Source: Pegoplata infirma (Eukaryota; Arthropoda; Insecta; Diptera; Anthomyiidae). Taken from it: 64,000 nucleotides of DNA. The stretch lies in the NCBI GenBank assembly GCA_963921195.1, contig OY992537.1:208447736-208511735 (forward strand), written 5' to 3'. The position numbers and the translations under genes were made by a program. Below are positions 23,201 through 31,842 of the stretch, piece by piece; within the stretch, counting starts at the first letter, position 1; every line of letters starts with the position of its first letter. The notes beneath the pieces were generated by a model. The model worked only from the letters and a program-made list of their open reading frames with translations. It ran no database searches and was not told where the DNA came from.

Positions 23201-24239
23201 AACCACTTTGCATTTCAAGATGTTTTAAATACTTATTATAATCAGATATATGTATCACTGAGACACAGGCTCCAGTGTCAATTTCCATTTCTAAATATAT
23301 ATCTTCAACTTTAATTTTTATCAATAAACTTTTTGTAAAATTGTGTGAGAACAAATTCTTTAAATTATTCAAATAATCACTATCACTACCACTACTATAA
23401 TCAATATTGTTAACTCTATGTTTATTCTTATTCTTACGATCTTTATTGTATCCTCCTTTAGTCCCTTTTTCATCGTTTTGGTTTGCTGCTTTTTCATCGT
23501 TTTGCTTAGTCCAACAATTTCGTTCAAGGTGACCTCTTTTATTACAATAAAAACATTTGACTACCACACTGTTGTTGTCTCTTCTTCTCGGACTAAACTG
23601 ACGCCCACCTCTGCTTCTCTCGATTCCTCTGCCGCGCTGCTGCAATTCGTGTCTTCCAGAACTGGATGGTTTATCGTAATTTAACTTATGTACAGTGTTA
23701 TTTCTTAACATCTCCACATTATTTTGGTTCATTTCCAATGATAATGCCATTTGACATGCTTTATCGAATGATGTCAAATTGCTTTCATTTAACAGTCGGT
23801 TTTGTATTTTTTCATTATTCAAGCCACATATAAATTTGATAAGCAATGCCTTATCAAGGAAAAGTCCAAATTCACAATCCTGTGACAACTGCTTTAGTTC
23901 CACCACGTAATCGGAAACCGTTTCTGATGCTTGTTGATCTCTTTTAAAAAACTTGAAACATTCAACTATCACGTTTTTCTGTGGTTGTAAATGTGCAGAC
24001 AGCCTTTTACAAATAGACTCATATGTGAATTCATTTTCTGTTTTGGGTGACAAAATTGAACACATTTTTTTGTAAAGCTCTGATCCCCCGAGACTTATGA
24101 GGAACGACGTTTTGTTGGCATCATTACTAATTTTATTTAATAATAGCAAATGATTTAACCTTCTAAGGTAAAAACTAAAATCATCGCCAATATTGTAGGC
24201 TTCGATTGTTCCGACTAACGCGATTGGTGTTTCTGCCAT
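20280..24239 (-). CDS. Gag-Pol polyprotein (1319 aa), Ty3/gypsy mag-like
   Basis: One uninterrupted frame encodes all retrotransposition functions. In order: Gag region (1-225) with an RG/RR-rich basic stretch (~200-220) and one CCHC knuckle (C229, C232, H237, C242); aspartic protease with DTGA at 321-324; reverse transcriptase with D544 in CKLDLTGAYL and YFDD at 604-607; RNase H with D753, E794 and D819; integrase with an HHCC finger (H968, H971, C1001, C1004) and DDE triad D1031, D1084, E1120, the last two separated by 35 residues. All catalytic residues I look for are present, with no stop or frameshift. The start ATG at 24239 lies ~140 bases after the primer site and is the first in this frame. 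Gag and Pol in one frame mean both are made in equal amounts before proteolysis. No chromodomain or Env is apparent. The protein acts in cytoplasmic virus-like particles and then the nucleus. Confidence 0.95.
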   Translation of the reverse strand: MAETPIALVGTIEAYNIGDDFSFYLRRLNHLLLLNKISNDANKTSFLISLGGSELYKKMCSILSPKTENEFTYESICKRLSAHLQPQKNVIVECFKFFKRDQQASETVSDYVVELKQLSQDCEFGLFLDKALLIKFICGLNNEKIQNRLLNESNLTSFDKACQMALSLEMNQNNVEMLRNNTVHKLNYDKPSSSGRHELQQRGRGIERSRGGRQFSPRRRDNNSVVVKCFYCNKRGHLERNCWTKQNDEKAANQNDEKGTKGGYNKDRKNKNKHRVNNIDYSSGSDSDYLNNLKNLFSHNFTKSLLIKIKVEDIYLEMEIDTGACVSVIHISDYNKYLKHLEMQSGYNSLKVVTGERVNVVGSVYVNAEYNKIKQNVKLLVLNSGEKFTPLLGRNWLDTFVPNWRNLVCEIKNINSPINFNFDKYKTLFSKSHLSTIKEYTAEITLKEDSYPIFSKAYSVPYGLRKNVEIELDKMVNDGVLIPVSRSRWASPIVIANKGDGSIRICVDCRRTVNRFVEMEHYVIPRVDDILAGLAGWNFFCKLDLTGAYLQVGVTDRSRELLTINTHRGLFQYTRLIYGLKTAPQLFSKIICEILKGLDKTLVYFDDILIGGKDFEECEINLKNTLNKLLEFNVKVNFDKCKFFEQEIEYLGYTINNRGIVPSSSKIQAVINAPSPTNKGQLRSYLGMINYYNHCIPNLSSKLHLLHDLTKNNAKWVWSDKHQACFEASKTLLTDIHVLTHYDPSKPIIISCDASPYGVGGILSHIINGKEHPVMFVSSTLKTAEQNYSQLHKEALAIVFAIRKFHKYIYGLSFVIESDHQPLREIFSEKKNLPSVTSNRLQRWSIFLSSYNYTIRYKKGSKMCHADALSRLPLSEETEEEHDSINIFNLVSELPIDTNNVRQELQNDYALSQVYKFVMNGWPKNIPENLRKYYDKRISFGTENECLYYGDRLVIPESLQNKVLELLHNSHIGIVRMKALARTYVWWMGIDNDVEKYVKSCSICSSNQNVPKPILTTWPDPKYPFERIHLDFCKIEKVTILVIVDTFSKWIDAKVLKTTTAIILIEALRSFFSIFGLPRQIVTDNGPPFGSKEFITFCENNGIECLKSPPYHPQSNGSAERAVQTLKSSLKKYLLDPKYRHKSWEFKINNFLLKYRTTPTTVTGTSPSNLIFCYKPKTLLDKLNSKNSTNEINNKINCKENNQIVKNIRKETKCQNIKILEYEKNEIVLYRNILNNYCKWIHAKIVKRLSKVRYYIDINGKKRVAHINQLKKFFGRVVKVNKNNMTYCKRDESLDIPCVTEIRRSERIKMKNNVKEENV

Positions 24240-24376
24240 CTTATTTATTTTAAATTTAAACTTTTCACTTTTTTTTTTTTAAATATATATGTATATATTT
24301 ATTTTTTTTTTTTTCTTCTTTGTAACTTTTTATTGTATCAACTTGGTATTAACACGTTTTTAATACTTCACTTTTG

Positions 24377-24387
24377 CCTCGTCGCCA
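24377..24387 (-). promoter_or_regulatory. Primer-binding site, tRNA-Ser type
   Basis: TGGCGACGAGG on the minus strand, two bases inside the 5' LTR, is complementary to the CCTCGTCGCCA 3' end that I recall for insect tRNA-Ser(GCU). The match to that tRNA is from memory of the family; the position is seen directly. Confidence 0.75.
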
Positions 24388-24389
24388 AA

Positions 24390-24559
24390 TGTAGTGTCCG
24401 AGACTAATGAAACTCACAGAAGTTAAAGGCAGACTAACTAGTTAAATTTATTATTAAAAACTCTAAACCTAAACTTAACGGTATTTACTTATAACTAGAG
24501 TTAAGGAATAATTGATAACGAGAGAATAATAATACAGGGTATTACGCACAAATGTATCA
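24390..24559 (-). repeat. 5' LTR of the mag-like element (170 bp)
   Basis: Same 170 bases as 19934-20103. Transcription should start in it on the minus strand. No clear TATA box is visible, which is common in short LTRs. Confidence 0.95.
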
Positions 24560-25033
24560 GTGTTATCGATAATACGAAATCTTTCAAAGAAAATTCTATT
24601 GTTATCGGTAGAATAAAATGTTCTATTGAAAATTCTAGTGTTATCGATAACACAAAATTTTCTATAGAATATTCTAGTGTTGTCGATAAAACAAAACTTT
24701 CTAATGAAAATTCTAGATTTATCGAAAAAAAAACTTTCTAATGAAAATTCTAGTGTTATCGATAACACAAAATTCTTTATAAAAAATTCTATTTTCTTTT
24801 GGAAATTCTGGTATTATTAATACCACAAATTTTTCATATATTTTTTTTTTTGTTGTCGATAGCACAAAATTTTTTTTATAAAAATTCTTCTAATATCAAT
24901 AACACAAAATAGATAGTGTGTTATCGGAAACACAAAATTCTCTATAGAAAATTCTAGTGTTATCGATAACACAAAATTTTCTTTAGAAAATTTTAGTGTT
25001 ATTCTTAGCACAAAATTTTTTTGTAGAAAAGCC
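24560..25033. repeat. 39-bp satellite, block 2 (between the retrotransposons)
   Basis: About a dozen diverged monomers in plus orientation (GTTATCGATAACACAAAATT at several points). It carries the right GTGTT duplication of the mag-like element at 24560 and the left AGCC duplication of the next element at 25030-25033. It shows that both retrotransposons entered one continuous array. Confidence 0.9.
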
Positions 25034-28000
25034 TGTAGCATATAACGTGGATACTGGATTGGCGGATGGTAGGGTGAAGCATTACAAAAGGGCACACGTT
25101 TTCACCAGCCTTATTGCTCGTCAGAGGGGGAGGTTCTAAACTTTCGCTGCCTCTTTGCCAATTAGCCACAACAAATAAATTTATTTTTATTAGTGTGCAT
25201 TGAAAGTTAAGAGAAACAAAGAAAATGGAAAGAAAAACAAACAGGGAAAATGAAAATAAAACAATGAAAAAAAAAAAACTTGTCTACTAAAAGATTTTCC
25301 TTAAAGCTGCAAAAATTGAGTTATGACCAGATGGAATTGCCATAACTATTTTGCCCTCCCAGCCTTGATTATTATTACTGCTGAAAACCTAAAAAAAAAA
25401 ATCTATATAGTAATCCCACTTTGAACCACAACGATCTCCCAAAAAGTTTTTAAATCAAAACAGAATTATTTATATTTACTCAGAAATCATATTGATTTAT
25501 TAAAAAGAAAAATTCATTTAAAAATAAAGATAAAAATAAAATTAAAAATTATAACAAAAACCGAATTTAATTTCATTAAATTTGATTAGCACAATTCAAT
25601 AAATAGAAAAAATCCAATTTCGAAAAGAATTTAGAATTTGAAAATATTTAATAAATTCAATAAAAAAATTATTTTAAAAATTTAACATTTTAAGGAAAAT
25701 TAATTAAATTAATGTTTAATAAAAAAAAATATTTTAATAATAAATTTTATATGGGGACAAAAATAAAAGGTTCGTGTTTCATGGGTTAATTTTATATATT
25801 TAGGTCATTGACCCGAAGGAAAAGAATCGAAATATTTTAATCGCGAAAACTTAGAGTACCAGCTCAAAATTTAATAAAACAATAAATGATATGTATTTGA
25901 AATTAAATAAACTTCATTTTAAAATAAAAATTCAATTAAATTATTATTAATTTATGCGAAAAAAACTTAATTATTTAATTTTAATTTTCAAATTTTTAAC
26001 TGGTCACTCTAATTTTTAATTTAAATAAATTCACAAAAAGAAATGAAACATATGTTCAAATAAAAAAACCCGAAAAGAGAGTTTAAAAAAAACTATATAT
26101 AAAAAAAAATGCAAAAATAATTTAAACAAACTTACATTTATATATGATGCTCCCACGACGAAAGTACTTTCGAAGAGATCTGCATTTGTTGATGTTGTTG
26201 ACTTTTACTCTTTCTTAAATTCTCTTTACGTTGCAATGTTCCTAAGAGAATGTTGCAGTTAAATGTTTAGCAACATTATTAACATTAAGAGAGTTTAGTT
26301 TAAAAATGGGTTATTAAAATTTTTGTCTTAATGTAGGTAAATTATACCATGAAACACTTCACATATTCACTTGGGGCCAATTCGAATTAAAGGAACAGGA
26401 TATTCTTATTTAAAAGGGCATAATTAATCCAATTAGAATTATTTAATTGAAATTATTAATTTTAACGATTAGTTCAAAGCGATTGCATCATTAAGAGAAC
26501 CTTTATACACATTTATTCGAAGATCATTTATAGCATTGCCATGTAAACAACTACCAATGAGCAAATTCAGTTCAATATATGTATGTTTGAGCAAATGTGT
26601 ATGGTTTGTTAAGCCTTAATGCAATTGCATTAAAAATTTTAAAAAGCAAAAGAATTTAAAACAAGTGTTTAACACAACGCGACACAAATAAAAAAAAACT
26701 TATAAGAATATCTGTCCTTTAATTTGAACATTTAAAATAAAAAGAATTAATAAAGAAAAATTGAATAGAAAATAATTCTAATAAAAATTAAGGAAAAAAA
26801 ATTATTTTTATAAAGTTTACACTATTCGATCATAATTCTGAACTTTAGCAAAAGACGATTTAAAGAAAAACCCGAACTAATAAAATATTTAAATTCACAA
26901 TTTTTTTTAATTTCACACTTTATGTAGCAATTATTTCCTTTGTAGCCTTTTGAACAATCATCAGGATTAAAACGGAATTATGCAATTCTAGAAAAACCCG
27001 TCGAGTAGTGTAACTTTTTTTTCCTCTTCTAATCTTTGCAAAAATATTCAATGTTGTTGTTTTTTTTTTTTTTATATTTCACTGACTCTAATTTTTTTTT
27101 TTTTTGCTACATAAAAGAAATTTTTGCAAAGTTTTTAACTTGGAATTTGTTTGGAAATATTAATTTTTGACTATTTTTATAAAGAAAATTTTAGATCACT
27201 TTAAGGGACGTTTTTGATAGGGATTTTTAGCACTTTCCTCTGGAATTTTTCATGAAGTTTTCAGCACTTTTTTTTTTATACAAATTACACCGCACTTAAT
27301 TACCGCCAAATTCCGTCAGACAAACACACACCGCACTTTTGAAAGAAGAACTAAATTGAAGATCAACCTCAGCGAATATGGATGAGAAACCAAAAGCTTT
27401 TTCTTTTTCCCTCTATGCACCTCTTTGTTAAAATTATGTTGGTTTTATATTACAAAACAAGTGCCAAATCTACATAAAAATATAAAAAAATGATATGTGA
27501 TTTTGAAGAGTTTTGCTTGGTTTTTATACAAAAGTAGTTACCTTATGATTCAACACTTGGTAGAAAAAAAATAAAAATCCTAGCACCAAAACCAGCAAAT
27601 TAGAAGTTTTAATACTTCAATTATTGGTTTTTGGATTATTGAAATATCCTTGCCAAATTTTAGACTCTGCCACAGGACCAAATTTCCGAATTTCGGTTTT
27701 GCACAGATTTGTTAAAATGTCCTTTTAAGGCCCCTCTTTGCCTTGCCAAAAAAAAATCCTTTCAACAAAAGGTTTCTGTTTAAAAAAATAAAAGTACAAA
27801 CAAAATTGTTTGTTAGTAAAAAAAAATTTATTCCGAATAGGAAATATTTTTTTTTTTTTTAAAAAAAACTACTTACATTTTCAAATGAAAATTATTTAAT
27901 TTATTTAAGGATTAAATCCTTCTTAATGACACCCTTAATTTTTTTGAACAAATAAAAAGGATCACAAAAAAAAACTTCCACTTAGAAAACTTTAAAAAAA

Positions 28001-28323
28001 AACTTTCACTTTCAAAAAGAGATAACTTTTCTCTATGACGGCTTGGCAGAACTATGGCTGAGAATTTCAAAATTGTCCAAACGAAAGCTTGATTTTATGT
28101 GCGTGATTTTGCAAAATTGATAAAACAACGCTTTTATTCCAAAAACTACAAAATTTATGTATATGCAAATAACGATAACAAGCATAAATGAAAATAATTG
28201 TAAGTTAGAGTGGTGTGTATGTTTGACATATAGATGGCAGTGTCTATCCATGTAAAACATAGAAAAATCATGTAAATAATTTAATAAAAAAAAATAAAAT
28301 AAATCAATGCAAGCGCCAGTACA
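25034..28323 (-). repeat. 3' LTR of the 13.8-kb element (3290 bp)
   Basis: Minus strand: starts TGTACTGGCGCTTGCATTGA, ends CGTTATATGCTACA. At 3.3 kb it is far longer than the usual 0.2-2 kb for insect Ty3/gypsy elements. Mostly A+T-rich non-coding sequence; its frames of up to ~100 codons (for example 28033-28338) are not protein-like. Confidence 0.95.
26137..26172 (-). promoter_or_regulatory. Candidate LTR core promoter (TATA box plus 14-bp dyad)
   Basis: On the minus strand a perfect dyad CGAAAGTACTTTCG (26159-26172) lies 14 bases upstream of TATATAAA (26137-26144), in one of the few G+C-richer parts of the LTR. The equivalent positions in the other LTR are 36654-36689. A GTAAG splice-donor-like word follows one base after TATATAAAT. 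Promoter function is inference. Confidence 0.3.
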
Positions 28324-28336
28324 AATCCCCCCCGCC
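28324..28336 (-). promoter_or_regulatory. Polypurine tract of the 13.8-kb element
   Basis: GGCGGGGGGGATT on the minus strand touches the 3' LTR. The run is G-rich, broken by one C and ending ATT, but sits exactly where plus-strand priming is needed. Confidence 0.65.
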
Positions 28337-28404
28337 AAAATCAGACTTCGGGGGTTGAAGTATCAACTCACGAAGCTGATCTCGCTTGCAAAAAGAAAAA
28401 AAAA

Positions 28405-31400
28405 TCATTGCTTGATATCTTTCGCGTGGTAGTTTCCCAATAAGTTTCCCTTCAAATCTTCAAGCTCATAATAACTATTTCCTAGCTTTCCACGTATACG
28501 AGCCTTGACAAAAGTTGGAGCAAGCTTAGCATTGTAGCCTTGTTTGAAACTACTCTGCTTAAAATTCCTACGGAAAACCTCCTGACCTACATCATAGGAC
28601 ACCTCTCTAGCTCTTAGGTTGTAGGAACGTTCATTTCTTTCAAACTGCTTCTGCATCTTTTCAGCAGCCCTCTTGCCCATAATCTGAAGTGAATCTTCTC
28701 GGTCAAAACGAACAGTACGATCTTCCAACATTTGCAGCTGTCGTAAAAGGGGGTAAGTTGCACCATTTGTGATCATATGTTGACCAAAAGTGAGGTAATA
28801 TGGGGAAGTCCCAATGGCTGAGTGAACTGCCGACCGTAGGGCACAACAAATGTTGCTAAGCAACTCATCCCAGTTCTTTTGATCAGGTTTCACGTACGAT
28901 TTTATCGCAGATAAAACAGACCGGTTTACCCGCTCAGACGCATTTGCCTGAGGGGCATGTACCGCTGTATAAGTATGGTGTACACCATAGCGTTTGAGAA
29001 AATCGTTAAATTGATTCGATTTAAATTGTGAACCGTTATCTGATACGATGTTTTCAGGGACCCCGAAAGTATGAAATAATTCCTGTTCCATATATTTAAC
29101 GACAACGTCTGAAGTAAATTTCTTTACAGGTTTCAGAAAAGGAAATTTCGAAAAGTGGTCTAAAACTATAAAGATACCAATGTGCCCTGACCTAGACCTG
29201 GGGTATGGTCCTAAAAAGTCAACATATAACTTTTGAAAGAAACGCTGGGTCCCAGTCGTTTTTCCCATTGGTGGTCTTAAAATTTGATTTGGATGTTTGG
29301 ATGCCTTACAAATTTCACATGCATTAACATAATTCTTAACGTCTACCGCAAGATTTGGCCAGAAGTAAAATCTTCGAATTTTTTCTAACGTTTTATTTAT
29401 ACCGCCATGTGCTGACAAACTGTCATCATGGGCTTTTTGCAGTACTTCAGGTACCATCTCTTTTGGTATCCACAATTTCCACGCAAGATCGTCTTGCACT
29501 TGTTCTCCCGTGGCATGTTCCGTACGTCTGTAAAGGTAACCGTCAACTATTTTCAGGTCAGGCATTTTATCTATATTCTTCCCAATATTTTCCAGTAAGT
29601 TTTTATACTCGTCCGACTGAAAATGTGTGGATTCAAGATCCACGAAGACCCCGCTGTCATTTTCTAAACCAGACAGACTTAAAACACTCAATTCGGACAA
29701 GTCCTCGGTATTAGCCCTAGAAAGAGTATCAGGAACTATGTTCTGGGTACCACGCCTATGCTGAATGCTGAATTTGTAACCTTGAAGTTTTAAAGCCCAT
29801 CGAGCAAGCCGCGTACTGAGATCAGTTTGGGACATGAGCCACTTCAATGACGCATGGTCAGTGATGACAGTGAACTCATGTCCTTCAACATAAGCTCTGA
29901 ATTTTTTAATACTTAGCAAAGCTGCTAAGCACTCTTGTTCGGTGACTGTATAGTTACGTTGGGCTTGGTTGAGTTTCTTAGACATAAATGCTATCGGAAC
30001 CTCTTCACCCTCCGCATTCTTTTGCACCAAGACACTTCCTATCCCAGTTTTACTTGCATCGCAATGTATATAAAAAGGTTGCGAAAAATCAGGACTATGT
30101 AAAACGGGTGCAGTGCTCAAATAGGACTTTAAAACATCAAAAGCTTTTTGGGCTTCATCAGTCCACACAAACTTCTTTTTACCTTTCAGCAAATCAGTTA
30201 TAGGGGTAGTAACAGCAGCATAATTCCGTATAAACTTCCGGTACCAACCCGTCATTCCCAGAAATCTTCGAACTTGTTTTACGGATCGCGGAACTGGGAA
30301 GTCAGTTATAGCGGACACTTTTTCCGGATCCGTCTGAATAACCCCGTTACCAACCAAGTGTCCTAAATATTTTACTTCAGGGACACAGAAATGACTTTTT
30401 TCAACATTAATGGTCAGTCCAGAGTCTTTAATCTTTTGCGCAACTATTCTTAAGACGTCAAGATGTTTTTCGAAAGATTCAGAAATGATCAAAAGATCAT
30501 CGAGATAAACAAACACTTCCGCCCTGAGAGCCGGTGGTATAACCTTGTCCATTAACCGGGACATGGTTTGAGGAGCGTTACATAGCCCGAAAGGCATAAC
30601 GTTATAATGGTATAACGGTCTCCCAGGTACGGTAAATGCTGTTTTATCTCTAGATCCTACATCTAACGGAATCTGCCAAAAAGCATCTTTGAGGTCCAAG
30701 CTAGTTATAAATTCTGCCTTAGGGAGCCTGCTAAGAATACCATCAATTTGTGGAAGAGGATAAGCGTCACCTATAGTGACCGAGTTTAATTTGCGGCTAT
30801 CCAAACAGAGCCTATTTTTCCCTGGCTTCCGATGTAAAACCACTGGAGAAGACCACGCACTGTTGGATTCTTCGATAACGCCTAAAGCCAGCATTCTGTC
30901 CAGCTCATCGTATATCAGCTTTTCTACGGCCGGAGAAACAGGAAAGTGCCTCTGCTTTATGGGCTTTGCATCACCCGTATCTATCACGTGACACAGAACG
31001 CTCGTTTTCCCCAAACCCTCCTTGGCAAATGATGGAAACAATGCAATCACCTGTTGTAACCGCTGCCGCTGAATTGGGGTCAGAGGAATTTGATTCACAA
31101 GTTCACTAATTGACGAAATATCAGAATTATTAAATCTCTCTAAGCCAGAAGGAAGTAAATTATATAAATCCCAAAAATCTACACCTAAATATAAATTTCT
31201 TTCCAAACCGGGAACAATAAAAATTGTTATCATTTTTTCAACACCCTTAAAACCAATTAACGTTTCAGTAAAACCAACTACACTCTGACTTCTACCATCT
31301 GCTGTCTTGACCGATGATTTCAGCTTCCGGTATGGCATACCAGAAACCAAAAAATTTTGAGCCGCTTCCGAGCCGATGCAGCTGATTGAAGCTCCTGTAT

Positions 31401-31842
31401 CCAACAAACCTAAGAAGTTTTTACCAAAGAGAGTGACCTCAGCATATGGTCTCACGTCACTGGGTTTATCTAAAACAGAGCAAACAAACTTTTTCCTAAA
31501 CTGCTTCACCTTTTGCCAAAAACTTCGCATACGTAGAGTAGAGCGAGAAGAATCAGGGGTCTCATTGAAAATTCTATCACGAGCTTGGTTATATTCTTTT
31601 AATCGTATATGAAAGGGTTTAAATCTTTGGGGAGTATTTGAAAAATCAGGTAATTCATCAGAAACATCAGTTTTTGATGAATCAGAAGTACGTCCGGTAT
31701 TATCAGTATTTCCAGTTAAATTTGTATTACTTCCAGTTTTACGTTTTAAAATGGAAATTACACATCGGTCTCTGTCGTCTTGTTCTTCACGGGTTTGCGT
31801 GCACTTTTCTGTGCACTCGATCTCCCGTTTTTTGAAGAGCAA
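28405..31842 (-). CDS. Pol of the 13.8-kb element (protease-RT-RNase H-integrase)
   Basis: The 1145-codon open frame has no ATG near its start (it opens at a TTG), and it overlaps gag by 85 bases in the -1 frame. It must therefore be reached by frameshifting at 31827-31833. Counting from 31842: protease DTGA 148-151; reverse transcriptase D383 (SLDLKDAF) and YLDD 446-449; RNase H D595, E637, D662; integrase HHCC finger H805, H812, C842, C845 and DDE triad D875, D935, E970 (D-x34-E, one residue shorter than the usual spacing). The stop at 28405 is 68 bases before the polypurine tract. No internal stop, all key residues present: an apparently functional Pol. It makes cDNA in virus-like particles and integrates it. 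Confidence 0.95.
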   Translation of the reverse strand: MLFKKREIECTEKCTQTREEQDDRDRCVISILKRKTGSNTNLTGNTDNTGRTSDSSKTDVSDELPDFSNTPQRFKPFHIRLKEYNQARDRIFNETPDSSRSTLRMRSFWQKVKQFRKKFVCSVLDKPSDVRPYAEVTLFGKNFLGLLDTGASISCIGSEAAQNFLVSGMPYRKLKSSVKTADGRSQSVVGFTETLIGFKGVEKMITIFIVPGLERNLYLGVDFWDLYNLLPSGLERFNNSDISSISELVNQIPLTPIQRQRLQQVIALFPSFAKEGLGKTSVLCHVIDTGDAKPIKQRHFPVSPAVEKLIYDELDRMLALGVIEESNSAWSSPVVLHRKPGKNRLCLDSRKLNSVTIGDAYPLPQIDGILSRLPKAEFITSLDLKDAFWQIPLDVGSRDKTAFTVPGRPLYHYNVMPFGLCNAPQTMSRLMDKVIPPALRAEVFVYLDDLLIISESFEKHLDVLRIVAQKIKDSGLTINVEKSHFCVPEVKYLGHLVGNGVIQTDPEKVSAITDFPVPRSVKQVRRFLGMTGWYRKFIRNYAAVTTPITDLLKGKKKFVWTDEAQKAFDVLKSYLSTAPVLHSPDFSQPFYIHCDASKTGIGSVLVQKNAEGEEVPIAFMSKKLNQAQRNYTVTEQECLAALLSIKKFRAYVEGHEFTVITDHASLKWLMSQTDLSTRLARWALKLQGYKFSIQHRRGTQNIVPDTLSRANTEDLSELSVLSLSGLENDSGVFVDLESTHFQSDEYKNLLENIGKNIDKMPDLKIVDGYLYRRTEHATGEQVQDDLAWKLWIPKEMVPEVLQKAHDDSLSAHGGINKTLEKIRRFYFWPNLAVDVKNYVNACEICKASKHPNQILRPPMGKTTGTQRFFQKLYVDFLGPYPRSRSGHIGIFIVLDHFSKFPFLKPVKKFTSDVVVKYMEQELFHTFGVPENIVSDNGSQFKSNQFNDFLKRYGVHHTYTAVHAPQANASERVNRSVLSAIKSYVKPDQKNWDELLSNICCALRSAVHSAIGTSPYYLTFGQHMITNGATYPLLRQLQMLEDRTVRFDREDSLQIMGKRAAEKMQKQFERNERSYNLRAREVSYDVGQEVFRRNFKQSSFKQGYNAKLAPTFVKARIRGKLGNSYYELEDLKGNLLGNYHAKDIKQ

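Larger units (their letters stand above)
19934..24559 (-). mobile_element. Intact Ty3/gypsy LTR retrotransposon, mag-like
   Basis: A complete 4626-bp element: 170-bp LTRs, tRNA-Ser-type primer site, one gag-pol frame, polypurine tract. It is flanked by a 5-bp target duplication GTGTT (19929-19933 and 24560-24564). The target lies in a 39-bp satellite monomer (CTAGTGTTATCGATAA), so the empty site can be read directly. I see no difference between the two LTRs, meaning a recent insertion. Single gag-pol frame, short LTRs and tRNA-Ser priming are features of the mag lineage as I know it. There is no env-like frame. It could be an active master copy. Confidence 0.95.

Noticed and set aside
28033..28338. 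101-codon frame overlapping the LTR edge downstream of pol as an env or accessory gene
   Set aside because: It lies inside the LTR apart from its first codons; the part wholly inside the LTR is repeated at 38550-38777, and composition is not protein-like. No signal peptide or fusion motif.
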